NCBI GenBank assembly: GCA_963830565.1 | Contig: CAWHMO010000013.1 | Location: 171,785 to 235,784 of the forward strand | Direction: 5' to 3' | DNA: 64,000 nt | Source: DATFDN01 sp963830565 | Lineage (GTDB): Bacteria > Pseudomonadota > Alphaproteobacteria > Acetobacterales > Acetobacteraceae | Shown: positions 38,063-47,100 of the stretch, in pieces | How the letters are laid out: each line of letters begins with the position of its first letter | Numbering within the stretch: position 1 is the stretch's first letter | Made by a program: the position numbers and the translations under genes | The notes under the pieces: model-generated | Seen by the model: only the letters and a program-made list of their open reading frames with translations | The model's database searches: none | Told to the model about the DNA's origin: nothing

Positions 38063-40417
38063 CTACTCCGCCGCCATCATCTTGCGCGGCTTTGTCTGCA
38101 CCACCGGCGCCAGTGCGGGTGCCGAGAACGCGGCGGCGCGGCGCTCCTCTGGCACCGCCCGATAGAGCGTGTCGCGCTGTTGTGGCGCGCGGCCGATGCG
38201 GCGGATCAGCCCTTCCATCGCCTCGGGCGGAAATTCCTGGCCGTGCTCGGTGCCGGCGGCGCGCGAGATGCTCTCGTTCATGAGCGTGCCGCCCATGTCG
38301 TTGGCGCCGGCCTGCAGGCACAGCGCCGCGCCCTCCGGTCCCATCTTCACCCAGGATGTCTGGATATTCGGGATCAGCGGATGCAGCGCGAGCCGCGCGA
38401 CCGCGTGCATCAGCACCGCCTCGCGGAACGTCGGACCCTTGCGGGCGAGGCCCCGCAGATACATCGGCGCTTCCATGTGTACGAAGGGCAGCGGCACGAA
38501 CTCCGTAAAGCCGCCGGTTTCGGCTTGCAGGTCGCGCAGCGCGAGCAAATGCCGCGCCCAGGATGCGGGGCGCTCGACGTGGCCGTACATGATGGTCGAT
38601 GTCGTGCGCAGGCCGAGCGCGTGCGCGGCGCGCACGACCGCGAGCCATTGCGCGGTGTTGATCTTGTCGGGAGCGATCATCGCGCGCACCGGATCGTCCA
38701 GGATCTCCGCCGCGGTGCCGGGCAGCGTGCCGAGACCGGCCTGCTTCAGCCGCGCCAGGAACGCGGGCAGGGTGAGGCCAAGCGTGGCCGCGCCTTGCGT
38801 GACCTCGAGCGGGGAAAAGGCGTGGACGTGCATCCCCGGCACCGCGTCCTTGATGGCGCGGCAGATGCGCACATAGGTCTCGCCGGTGTAGTCGGGATGG
38901 ATGCCGCCTTGCAGGCAGACTTCCGTGGCGCCGCGCTCCCATGCCTCGACCGATCGGCGCACGATCTCCGCGTGATCGAGGTCGTAGGCGGCCCCGCGCA
39001 GCGCCTCGTGCGTCCTGCCCTTGGAGAAGGCGCAGAACTTGCAGTGATAGTAGCAGATGTTGGTGTAGTTGATGTTGCGATTGACGACATAGCGGACGAC
39101 ATCGCCCGAGACGCGCCGGCGCAGCGCGTCGGCCGCCGACAGGACGTGCTCGTAGTCGGCATCGCGCGCACCGAACAGGCGCACGATCTCCGCCTGATCC
39201 AGCCGCACGCCGTCGCACGCCTTCGCCACCGGCTCGGCAATGGCGGGATCGATCGCGGCCAGACGGGGCGCCTGCCGAGGGGGGATCGTGGTCAGGCCCG
39301 GCGCCCAGGCATCGTCGCGCGCCCACCCGTCCGCATCCATGGCGCGGCGCACCTGCGCGGCCATCTTGGTCGCGAGCCAGCGGTCGGGCGCCAGAGCGAA
39401 GGCGGGATAGACCGGCAGGCGGGCAACCAGCAGCTTGCCCATATCCGCGCTGCGATCGGCGAGCGCCGCGATGTCCGGCCAGGGCGCTTCCGGATTGACG
39501 TGGTCTCGCGTCACTGGGGAGATGCCGCCCCAGTCGTCGATCCCCGCGCCGATCAGCCGTTCGTAGGCGCCGGGCGAGAGGTTAGGCGGCGCCTGCACAT
39601 GCACCTCGGGCGGCAGCACCAGACGAGCCACGGCGATGCTCCAGAGCAGGTCGTCGAGATCGGGCTCCGGCGCGTCCGCCCGCTTGGTGTTCGCCTTGGC
39701 GCGGAAGTTCTGGACGATGACTTCCTGGACGTGGCCATGCACTCGATGGAGCTCGGCGATCGCTTGCAACGCCTCGATCCGCTCCGCGCGGGTCTCGCCG
39801 ATGCCGATGAGGATGCCGGTGGTGAACGGCACCGCCAGCTCGCCCGCCAGCCGGAGCGTCTCGAGCCGCCGTTCCGGCAGCTTGTCGGGCGAGCCGAAAT
39901 GCACGCCGCCCGGTTCGCACAGGCGCCGGCTGGTGCTCTCCAGCATGACGCCCTGGCTGGCCGAGACCTCGCGCAAACTGGCGATCTCCGCGCGCGTCAT
40001 CACCCCCGGATTGACGTGCGGCAACAGCCCCGTCTCGCGCAGCACCAGCGCGCACATCTCGCGCAAATAGTCGATCGTGCTGGCGTGGCCAGACGCTGCC
40101 AGCGCCTCGCGCGCGGCGCGGTAGCGCAGCTCCGGCTTGTCGCCGAGCGTGAACAGCGCCTCCGTGCAGCCGGTCTGGGCGCCTTGGCGCGCGATCGCCA
40201 GCACCTCTTCGGGCGAGAGATAGGCGGCATGGCCGGCGCGCGGACGCTCGGCGAAAGTGCAGTAGTGGCAGACGTCGCGGCAGAGCTTGGTGAGCGGGAT
40301 GAAGACCTTGCGCGAGTAGGAGATCAGCCGGCCATGCGCGGCATCGCGCAAGGCGGCGGCGCGCGCCATCAGCTCGGGCAGCGGGGCGGCCAGCAGCTCA
40401 GCATCGGTCATCAACAT
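38063..40417 (-). CDS. cofGH: FO synthase, fused CofG-CofH (7,8-didemethyl-8-hydroxy-5-deazariboflavin synthase)
   Basis: Makes FO, the deazaflavin chromophore of coenzyme F420, from a flavin precursor and tyrosine. 784 residues with two radical-SAM domains in one chain: CofG-like first (CRDVCHYCTF, CxxxCxxC, about residue 50) and CofH-like second (ICYYHCKFCAFSKGRT, about 455). VILENFRAKANTK-like and FVPLPFVHMEAPMY motifs are as in actinobacterial FbiC. ATG 40417 is chosen; 40411 is also possible. It ends an operon with the LLM oxidoreductase gene 4 bp upstream. cofC, cofD and cofE are not in the window. Confidence 0.95.
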   Translation of the reverse strand: MLMTDAELLAAPLPELMARAAALRDAAHGRLISYSRKVFIPLTKLCRDVCHYCTFAERPRAGHAAYLSPEEVLAIARQGAQTGCTEALFTLGDKPELRYRAAREALAASGHASTIDYLREMCALVLRETGLLPHVNPGVMTRAEIASLREVSASQGVMLESTSRRLCEPGGVHFGSPDKLPERRLETLRLAGELAVPFTTGILIGIGETRAERIEALQAIAELHRVHGHVQEVIVQNFRAKANTKRADAPEPDLDDLLWSIAVARLVLPPEVHVQAPPNLSPGAYERLIGAGIDDWGGISPVTRDHVNPEAPWPDIAALADRSADMGKLLVARLPVYPAFALAPDRWLATKMAAQVRRAMDADGWARDDAWAPGLTTIPPRQAPRLAAIDPAIAEPVAKACDGVRLDQAEIVRLFGARDADYEHVLSAADALRRRVSGDVVRYVVNRNINYTNICYYHCKFCAFSKGRTHEALRGAAYDLDHAEIVRRSVEAWERGATEVCLQGGIHPDYTGETYVRICRAIKDAVPGMHVHAFSPLEVTQGAATLGLTLPAFLARLKQAGLGTLPGTAAEILDDPVRAMIAPDKINTAQWLAVVRAAHALGLRTTSTIMYGHVERPASWARHLLALRDLQAETGGFTEFVPLPFVHMEAPMYLRGLARKGPTFREAVLMHAVARLALHPLIPNIQTSWVKMGPEGAALCLQAGANDMGGTLMNESISRAAGTEHGQEFPPEAMEGLIRRIGRAPQQRDTLYRAVPEERRAAAFSAPALAPVVQTKPRKMMAAE

Positions 40418-40421
40418 CCTC

Positions 40422-41369
40422 TCAGCCGCCGATAACGTCTTCGGCGAAGTGCTGGAGACGCTCCAGCGTCTCCTCGATTGACGGGGCCTGCGGCAGGACA
40501 ATCAGGTGGTCAAGCCCCGCCTCTTCCAGCGCCGCGGCATCCTCGCGCATGGCGTCGGCGCCGCCGGTGAACATCTGGCGTGCGCCGTCCGGCGTGCGCT
40601 GCGCCGTCCAGTGCGGCGGCTTGAACCAGAGCAGGGCGACCTCGATCGCCCCCGGGTCGTGCCCTTCCGCCTCCACGGCGCGGGCCAGACGGTCGATGCC
40701 CGCCTTCAGCCGAGCCGGCGTGTCGAACGGCGCCTGCTGGTTGTGCGAGGCCGGATACCAGCCATCGCCGAAGCGCGCGGTGCGGCGCAGCGCCGCATCG
40801 CTCTCGCCCCCGACCCAGACCGGGATGCGCGTCTGCACCGGCTTGGGGCGGAACGAGACGTTGTCGAAGCGGACATGCCGGCCGTGGAACGCGGGCGCCT
40901 CGTCGGTCCACAGCGCCCGGAAGGCGGCGAGGTACTCGTCGGTGACCGCGCCGCGCTGCGTCACCAGCGGCGCACCCAGCGGCTCGAACTCCTCGCGCAT
41001 CCAGCCGACGCCGACGCCGGCGATCAGGCGGCCGTCCGAGAGCGTGTCGATGGTGGCGAGCATCTTGGCGCCGACGATCGCGGGCCGGTAGGGCACGACC
41101 AGCACCGAGGGCAGCAGCCGGACGCGCTCGGTGCAGGCGGCGAGGAAGCAGAGCGTGCCGAGCACGTCGAGGCACTCCCCGGTCTGCGCGCCCACCCATA
41201 CCCCGTCCTCGGTGTATGGGTAGCGCGTGGCCACATCGGCGGGCAGGATCAGCCGGTCGGGAATGCCGATCGTGCCGTAGCCCAGCGCCTCGGCACGCTG
41301 CGCGCACGCGATCAGATTGGCCCGCGAGGTCAGGCAGCCGCGCGTGCCGATGTGGATGCCGAACTTCAT
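40422..41369 (-). CDS. LLM class oxidoreductase, F420-dependent type (LLM 1)
   Basis: Luciferase-like TIM barrel of 315 residues. AEALGYGTIGIPDRL at the N-terminus, GRLIAGVGVGWMREEFEPLG and IPVWVGGESDAALRRTARFGDGW are the signatures of F420-dependent LLM enzymes of the TIGR03619 kind. It is 4 bp upstream of cofGH on the same strand, so the enzyme and its coenzyme synthase share a transcript. Start at 41369 fits the family; the open extension overlaps the divergent promoter region. Confidence 0.9.
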   Translation of the reverse strand: MKFGIHIGTRGCLTSRANLIACAQRAEALGYGTIGIPDRLILPADVATRYPYTEDGVWVGAQTGECLDVLGTLCFLAACTERVRLLPSVLVVPYRPAIVGAKMLATIDTLSDGRLIAGVGVGWMREEFEPLGAPLVTQRGAVTDEYLAAFRALWTDEAPAFHGRHVRFDNVSFRPKPVQTRIPVWVGGESDAALRRTARFGDGWYPASHNQQAPFDTPARLKAGIDRLARAVEAEGHDPGAIEVALLWFKPPHWTAQRTPDGARQMFTGGADAMREDAAALEEAGLDHLIVLPQAPSIEETLERLQHFAEDVIGG

Positions 41370-41455
41370 CGTTCCCCCGAAGGCGTCCCCTGGGCTCGCC
41401 GCGCCCGCATCCTGTGGTATCGTCCCCGGCAAGGCAAATGCAGCGGGAGGGAACC

Positions 41456-42409
41456 ATGCAGATCGGGTGCAGCGCGCCGATCAGCGGCGATCTGAGCGAC
41501 CCCGACACGATCGGACGGATCGCGACCGAGGCCGAGATGCTCGGCTTCGACTATGTCACGGTCAGCGACCATCTGCTGATCCCGACCGACATCAACTCGC
41601 GCTATCCCTACTCCGAGAGCGGTGCGTTCACCTCCGGCGCGCGCGTCGATCGCCACGAGCAGCTGATGACGGCGATGTTCGTCGCGGCCAAGACCTCCCG
41701 CCTGCGGATCGTTACCTCGGTGATGGTGGTGCCGCACCGCCCGGCTGTGCTGACGGCAAAGCTTCTCGCCACCTTGGACGTGCTGTCGAAGGGCCGGCTC
41801 ACGCTCGGCATCGGCGCGGGCTGGATGCGCGAGGAGTTCGAGGCGGTCGGCACGCCGCCATTCGAGGAACGCGGCGCCGTGACCGACGAATACATGGCGG
41901 CCTGCAAGGCGCTGTGGGAGCAGGAGGAACCACGCTTCGAGGGCAAGTACGCGAAGTTCTCCGACGTGGTATTCCAGCCGAAGCCGGTGCAGAAACCCAT
42001 CCCGATCTGGGTGGGCGGGGAGAGCAATCCGGCGCTGCGCCGCACCGCGCGTTACGGCGATGCGTGGTACCCGATCGGCACCAACCCGCAATTCCCGATG
42101 GACACGCTGCGCCGCTACAAGGCGGGGGTGGAGAAGCTGCGCGGATTGACCGCCAAGACGGGGCGCGATCCGAAGTCGGTGGCGCTGGCCTATCGCGTGT
42201 CCGCCAATCCGGAGGCGCAGCCCAAGGGCACGGTGGATGGAGAGCGCAAGCTGTTCACCGGGGGCCTCGCCGACTACGCCGGCGATATTCGCGCGCTGGC
42301 GGAAGTGGGGGTGAGCGCGTTCGATTTCGGCCTGTTCGGTCCGACGCTCGCCGCGACGCTCGACAACATGCGCCGTTTCCGCGACGAGGTCGCGGCGAAG
42401 GTGCGCTGA
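41456..42409 (+). CDS. LLM class oxidoreductase, F420-dependent type (LLM 2)
   Basis: 317 residues and very like LLM 1: GRLTLGIGAGWMREEFEAVG and IPIWVGGESNPALRRTARYGDAW. The two are paralogues diverging from a common 86-bp promoter region, suggesting local duplication. GGAGGGAACC precedes ATG 41456. It transfers hydride from reduced F420 to, or from, an unknown substrate. LLM 3 follows by 10 bp. Confidence 0.9.
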   Translation: MQIGCSAPISGDLSDPDTIGRIATEAEMLGFDYVTVSDHLLIPTDINSRYPYSESGAFTSGARVDRHEQLMTAMFVAAKTSRLRIVTSVMVVPHRPAVLTAKLLATLDVLSKGRLTLGIGAGWMREEFEAVGTPPFEERGAVTDEYMAACKALWEQEEPRFEGKYAKFSDVVFQPKPVQKPIPIWVGGESNPALRRTARYGDAWYPIGTNPQFPMDTLRRYKAGVEKLRGLTAKTGRDPKSVALAYRVSANPEAQPKGTVDGERKLFTGGLADYAGDIRALAEVGVSAFDFGLFGPTLAATLDNMRRFRDEVAAKVR

Positions 42410-42419
42410 GGAGAAAGCC

Positions 42420-43460
42420 ATGCAACTTGGCATCACCGTCGACCTCTCGGGCGCGCAGCCGCGCCTCGACATGGACCGCGTGCTGGAGGCCGAGCGCCTC
42501 GGCTTCGCCCAGGTCTGGACCGGCGAGGCGTACGGCACCGACGCCGTCACGCCCGTCGCCTGGATTCTCGCGCGCACCACGCGCATCAGGGCGGGCACCG
42601 GCATCATGCAGATGCACGCGCGCACGCCCGCGATGGCAGCGATGACGGCGATCACGTTGCAGCATCTGTCGGGCAACCGCTTCCTCTGCGGCGTCGGCGT
42701 CTCCGGGCCGCAGGTGGTCGAGGGATGGCACGGCGTCGCCTACGGCAAGCCGATGCTGCGCACCAAGGAGTACATCGCGATCATGCGCCAGGTGCTGGAG
42801 CGCAAGGCGCCGCTCGAGTTCCATGGCGAGCACTACGACGTCCCGTATCGCGGCCCGGATGCGACCGGGCTTGGCAAGCCGCTGCGCAGCATCGCGCACG
42901 GCAATCCGGCGCTGCCCTTCTACACCGCCTCCATCACTCCAGCCGGGCTGCGCAACGCGGGCGAGGTGGCGGACGGCGTGCTGCCGATCTTCTACTCGCC
43001 GGAGCGGCCGGGGATCGTGACCGACCCGATCCTGGAGGGGATGCGCAAGGCTGGCCGCACGCCGAGCCTGGAGGCATTCGATGTGGCGCCCTTCGTGCGC
43101 GCCAAGATGGGGCCGGACGTGGCCGCCTGCCGCGATGCGATCCGCCCGGAGCTGGCGCTCTATGTCGGCGGCATGGGCGCGCGCACGAAGAACTTCTACA
43201 ACGACGTGGCGATCAAGCTCGGCTACGAGGGCGCGGCGAAGACCATCCAGGACTTGTATCTGGACGGCAAGAAGACCGAGGCGGCGGCCGCCGTACCGGA
43301 TCGGCTGGTTGACGAGATTTCGCTGGTGGGCCCGGCGGAGATGATCCGCGATCGGCTGGCGGCGTGGAAGCAGGTGGCGAAGGATCGCCACGTCGGGACG
43401 ATGCTGCTGAAGGGCGCGGACGTGGAGGTGATGCGGGTGGTGGCGGAGGCGGTGCTCTAA
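42420..43460 (+). CDS. LLM class oxidoreductase, F420-dependent type (LLM 3)
   Basis: 346 residues of a different LLM branch (TIGR03559-like). Landmarks are LDMDRVLEAERLGFAQVWTG, GTGIMQMHARTPAM and LCGVGVSGPQVVEGWHG, the cofactor phosphate loop. It continues the operon of LLM 2 and is followed 8 bp later by a Nudix gene. Use of F420 over FMN is inferred from family and from cofGH next door. Confidence 0.88.
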   Translation: MQLGITVDLSGAQPRLDMDRVLEAERLGFAQVWTGEAYGTDAVTPVAWILARTTRIRAGTGIMQMHARTPAMAAMTAITLQHLSGNRFLCGVGVSGPQVVEGWHGVAYGKPMLRTKEYIAIMRQVLERKAPLEFHGEHYDVPYRGPDATGLGKPLRSIAHGNPALPFYTASITPAGLRNAGEVADGVLPIFYSPERPGIVTDPILEGMRKAGRTPSLEAFDVAPFVRAKMGPDVAACRDAIRPELALYVGGMGARTKNFYNDVAIKLGYEGAAKTIQDLYLDGKKTEAAAAVPDRLVDEISLVGPAEMIRDRLAAWKQVAKDRHVGTMLLKGADVEVMRVVAEAVL

Positions 43461-43468
43461 GCGGAGTC

Positions 43469-43939
43469 ATGGGCCGCGCGCTGAACTGGGGCTACCGGGG
43501 CGCGTTGCGGATCGGCTTCGTGGTGGCGCGGGCTTGGTGGTTTCTTCGGCGGCCCCGACACGAGGGCGCGCTGGTCGCTGTCTGGGTGGACGAGCGTGTG
43601 CTCGTGGTTCGCCAGTCCTATCGCCGGACGCTGTCGTTTCCCGGCGGCGGCGTGAAACGGGGCGAGGAGCCCGCGGCCGCGGCCGCGCGCGAGATATCGG
43701 AGGAGATTGGGCTTGCGGTGGCGGCCGGCACTCTCCGATTGGCCTATGAAGCGACCAAGCGATGGGATTACCGGCTCGACCATGTTCGACTGTTCGAGTT
43801 GCGGCTAGGCGTGGAGCCGCAGCTTCGGATCGACAACCGCGAGATCATCGAGGCGCGGTTCGTCCCCGCCAGTGCCGGAAGGAACGCGAACATGAACCCG
43901 TTCGTCTCGGAGTATCTCGCGGCTCATTCCTGCACATAG
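43469..43939 (+). CDS. Nudix hydrolase
   Basis: 156 residues. The Nudix box is complete: GGGVKRGEEPAAAAAREISEE followed by IGL, with Mg-binding glutamates. It hydrolyses a nucleoside-diphosphate derivative or similar. Its ATG is 8 bp after the LLM 3 stop. The stop overlaps the convergent DUF35 gene by 16 bp. The start at 43469 is after the LLM 3 stop; the longer open frame overlaps it. Confidence 0.88.
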   Translation: MGRALNWGYRGALRIGFVVARAWWFLRRPRHEGALVAVWVDERVLVVRQSYRRTLSFPGGGVKRGEEPAAAAAREISEEIGLAVAAGTLRLAYEATKRWDYRLDHVRLFELRLGVEPQLRIDNREIIEARFVPASAGRNANMNPFVSEYLAAHSCT

Positions 43940-44445
43940 CGCCACGGCGCTTCCGGCTGCGTCGCGTCGACGTCGATCGTCCATTGCGGCAGCGACAGGC
44001 CGGCCGTGACATCGGTGAACGCCATCCGCACGCGCGTGCCGATGCCGACGCGGCGCACCTGATCGGGTGGGGCGAGCTTGCCGTCCGGGGTCACGAGGTT
44101 GCCCACCACACGCAGCGCTTCGTGCTCGGCGGGCTTTCCCTTTTGCGTGTCGAGATCGACCAGCAGCACCATGTACGGCGTGAACGGCTTGAACTGCTGT
44201 TGGATCGCGTGATGCACCTCGGTGTAGGAATGCACCGCTCCCTTCCCTTCCACCTTCGTCCAGCGTGCCTTCGGGCTGGCGCACCACGGGCAGGCGGTGG
44301 TCGGCGGATAGCGCAGCAGATGGCATTCCTCGCATTGCTGCAGATGGAAGTCGTGCGCCGCGCAATGGCCGAAATACTCCAGGTTTTCGACCTCGAGATC
44401 GCTCAGCCGCAGCGTCATCCCAAGATATTCGGCGGTGATCGCCAT
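43924..44445 (-). CDS. Zn-ribbon OB-fold (DUF35) protein, thiolase partner
   Basis: 173 residues. The zinc ribbon has two CxxC pairs, in QQCEECHLL and TACPWCAS, followed by an OB fold (KGAVHSYTEVHH, MVLLVDLDT). Such proteins act with thiolase-like partners, for example ChsH2 with the aldolase Ltp2 in steroid side-chain breakdown. It lies 16 bp downstream of the thiolase gene, which supports that pairing. Confidence 0.88.
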   Translation of the reverse strand: MAITAEYLGMTLRLSDLEVENLEYFGHCAAHDFHLQQCEECHLLRYPPTTACPWCASPKARWTKVEGKGAVHSYTEVHHAIQQQFKPFTPYMVLLVDLDTQKGKPAEHEALRVVGNLVTPDGKLAPPDQVRRVGIGTRVRMAFTDVTAGLSLPQWTIDVDATQPEAPWRYVQE

Positions 44446-44461
44446 GTCCTGCTCCTCCCGC

Positions 44462-45718
44462 TCAGCCGCGCCGCATGACCATGGCCGAGCCGGTGCCCGG
44501 CATCGCCCAGCCCAGATTGGCCGTGACCTCGACATTCTTGACCTGCCGGCAGCCGCCCGGCCGGTGATCGTAGGTATGTTGGCGCTTGCCGTCGGGGCCG
44601 ATCGGGCAGGAATCGTCCACGTCGTGGCGGAGCTGGCGCACGTTCTCGATCACCATGTTCATGCCGTGCGTGTAACCCTCGCAGAGATGCCCGCCCGAGG
44701 TGTTGTTCGGCCGCCGCCCACCGAGGCGCATCGTGCCCGACGACACGTACTCGCCGCCGTCACCCTTCTTGCAGAAGCCGAAATCCTCGAGTTGCAGCAT
44801 GGTGGTGAAGGTGAACGCGTCATAGGCGCCCGTCGCGTCCACGTCCTCCGGCCCCAGACCCGCGTTCGGCCATAATATGTCCTTCGCGTAGTGGCCGGCG
44901 ACGGTGGAGATCGGGCCGTGCTGGTAGTGCATGTCGAGGCGCGGCTTGTTGCAGCGCCCGACCACGGCGCGGATCAGCGCCGGCGTATTGCGCAGGTCGC
45001 GCGCGCGCTCGGCGGTGGTGACGATGATGCAGGTGGCGTTGTCGGTCTCCACGCAGCAATCGAGCAGGTGCAGCGGCTTGCAGATGAGACGGCTGGACAG
45101 CACCTCTTCGACGGTGACTGGCTTCGGATAGAGCGCCTTTGGGTTAATGGCGGCGTGCTCGGAGTGGATAACCTTCACCATCGCCACCTGCTCGGGCCGC
45201 GTGCCGTAGTCGTGCATGTGGCGCAGGAAGGTGGGCGCGAACGACTGCCCGGCGCTCTGCCAGCCATAGGCGCGGCTGTGCAGCATGTCGCCCGTGACCG
45301 GCGGGGCGGAACGGGCGCCGGTGCCGCCGATCCGCACCTCGGAATAGCCGTTCATCGCCCGGAAGATGGCGACGCATTTGCACATCCCGGCCTCGATGAC
45401 GCCGATCGCGATGCCGATCAGCGCCTCGGTCGAGCTGCCGCCGCCGAACACGTCCATGTAGAAATTGAGCCGGATGCCGAGATCGCCGGCAAGCATCGGC
45501 GCGAAGGTCGAATCGCCGCTCTGGTAAGACAGCATCCCGTCGATATCGGCGTTGCGCAGCCCGGCATCCTGCATGGCGTTGCGCACCGCCCAAGTGCCGA
45601 GCGCGCGCGTGGTCATACCCGAGCCGCGCGTATAGGTCGTCTCTCCCACGCCGACGATGGCGTATTTGTCGCGCAGGTATTTCGGCGTGGTCGCGTCCGT
45701 GTCGGCCGGAAGCGGCAT
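44462..45718 (-). CDS. Thiolase-like / lipid-transfer family protein (Ltp2-type)
   Basis: 418 residues of the thiolase fold. DKYAIVGVGETTYTRGSG opens it; NTSGGHLCEGYTHGMN replaces the usual thiolase His loop as in the SCP2/Ltp2 group. The position of the nucleophilic cysteine reads VFGGGSSTEALIG, without Cys, so it is not a classical thiolase and may be a retro-aldol lyase acting with DUF35. Start at 45718 chosen from a GGAGG and conserved start. Divergent from LLM 4, 118 bp apart. Confidence 0.85.
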   Translation of the reverse strand: MPLPADTDATTPKYLRDKYAIVGVGETTYTRGSGMTTRALGTWAVRNAMQDAGLRNADIDGMLSYQSGDSTFAPMLAGDLGIRLNFYMDVFGGGSSTEALIGIAIGVIEAGMCKCVAIFRAMNGYSEVRIGGTGARSAPPVTGDMLHSRAYGWQSAGQSFAPTFLRHMHDYGTRPEQVAMVKVIHSEHAAINPKALYPKPVTVEEVLSSRLICKPLHLLDCCVETDNATCIIVTTAERARDLRNTPALIRAVVGRCNKPRLDMHYQHGPISTVAGHYAKDILWPNAGLGPEDVDATGAYDAFTFTTMLQLEDFGFCKKGDGGEYVSSGTMRLGGRRPNNTSGGHLCEGYTHGMNMVIENVRQLRHDVDDSCPIGPDGKRQHTYDHRPGGCRQVKNVEVTANLGWAMPGTGSAMVMRRG

Positions 45719-45836
45719 GATTTCCTCCCGTTTCGCTTGGCGCGAGCCTAGTTCCGCCAAGCCCCGCCAGGAAAGCCGCGATTGACGCGCAGGGCGCCGG
45801 GGATAGTGTCGTTCAGGGAAACGGACGGAGAGTGCG

Positions 45837-47060
45837 ATGAAGTTCGGCATTTTCTACGAGCTGCAGTTTCCGAAGCCCTGGGGGCCGGATGACGAGCGGC
45901 AGCTTTACCAGAACGCACTGACCCAGGTGGAGCTGGCCGACAGGCTGGGCTTCGACTACGCCTGGGAGGTGGAGCATCACTTCCTCGAGGAGTATTCGCA
46001 CTCGCCAGCGCCGGAGGTGTTCCTGGCGGCGGCCAGCCAGCGGACGAAGAACATCCGGCTGGGCCACGGAATCATCCAACTCACCACCAACCATCCCGCA
46101 CGCGTCGCCGAGCGCGTCTCCTGCCTCGATCTGGTCAGCAACGGGCGGGTGGAGTTCGGCATCGGCGAATCCGCGTCCGTGACCGAGCTTGGCGGCTTCG
46201 GGCGCAGCATGGAGGAAAAGCGCGCGGTCTGGGAGGACGGCGTGCGCTGCGTGATGCCGATGTTCACGCGAGAGGGGTGGGAGTACGAAGGCCCGTACTT
46301 CAAGTTCCCTCTGCGCAACGTGCTGCCCAAGCCGGCGCAGAAGCCGATGCCTCCCGTCTGGGTGGCGTGCTCGCAACTGGAGACGATCGAGATGGCCGGG
46401 CGGCGGGGGATGGGCGCGCTGGGCTTCCAGTTCCTGAGCGCCGATGCCGCGCACGCCTGGGTTCATGCCTACTACAACGCATTCACCAAGCGGCTGGAGA
46501 AGCTCGCGGACTATCCGACCAATCCGAACATCGCCATCGTGACATATTTCATGTGCGCCGAGACCGACGAGGAGGCGCGGCGGCGGGCGGACGGGATCAC
46601 CTTCTTCCAGTTCGCGCTGCGCTACTACAACAGCGCCTCGGGCCGGGAGCGGGCGAAGCCGGGCACGGTCAGCCTCTGGGACGAGTACAACAAATGGAAG
46701 CGCGAGAACCCGGAGGCGCAGGCGCGCGCCGTCTCCGGCGGCCTGGTCGGCTCACCCGAGACGATACGCCGCAAGCTGCGGAAGTTCGAGACCTCGAACA
46801 TCAACTCGGTGATCCTGCTCAACCAGGCCGGGCGCAACACGCACGAGCACATCTGCGAAAGCCTGGAGCTGTTCGCGCGCGAGGTGATGCCGGAATTCCA
46901 CGCCAACATCCCCGCGCACGAGGAGTGGAAGAAGAAGGTCCTGGCACGCGAGATCGAACTGGAGGAGATCGACACCCAGCCGTTCCGCGATCGCTTCGGC
47001 CCGAATTCGGTGCAGATCGCGCAGACCCATCATGCCGATACGATGGAGGTGGCGGAGTAA
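45837..47060 (+). CDS. LLM class flavin-dependent oxidoreductase (LLM 4)
   Basis: 407 residues, longer than LLM 1-3. KFGIFYELQFPKPW and LGFDYAWEVEHHFLEEYSHS resemble the bacterial-luciferase-like monooxygenases that use FMNH2; VEFGIGESASVTELGGFG is the phosphate loop. A cofactor choice between FMN and F420 is not settled by eye. Convergent with the P450, with palindromic repeat copy B between them. Confidence 0.87.
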   Translation: MKFGIFYELQFPKPWGPDDERQLYQNALTQVELADRLGFDYAWEVEHHFLEEYSHSPAPEVFLAAASQRTKNIRLGHGIIQLTTNHPARVAERVSCLDLVSNGRVEFGIGESASVTELGGFGRSMEEKRAVWEDGVRCVMPMFTREGWEYEGPYFKFPLRNVLPKPAQKPMPPVWVACSQLETIEMAGRRGMGALGFQFLSADAAHAWVHAYYNAFTKRLEKLADYPTNPNIAIVTYFMCAETDEEARRRADGITFFQFALRYYNSASGRERAKPGTVSLWDEYNKWKRENPEAQARAVSGGLVGSPETIRRKLRKFETSNINSVILLNQAGRNTHEHICESLELFAREVMPEFHANIPAHEEWKKKVLAREIELEEIDTQPFRDRFGPNSVQIAQTHHADTMEVAE

Positions 47061-47068
47061 GGATAACT

Positions 47069-47096
47069 CTCCCTCTCCCGCTTGCGGGAGAGGGAG
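47069..47096. repeat. Palindromic repeat copy B, likely two-way terminator
   Basis: Perfect 13-bp inverted repeat (CTCCCTCTCCCGC with GCGGGAGAGGGAG, loop TT) in the 40 bp between the convergent stops of LLM 4 and the P450. Same core as copies A and C. Position and symmetry suggest it ends transcription from both sides. Confidence 0.8.
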
Positions 47097-47100
47097 CTAT

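Noticed and set aside
38180..40435. 751-codon plus-strand frame
   Set aside because: Antisense to cofGH, which has two complete radical-SAM motifs. No protein-like signature in the antisense frame.
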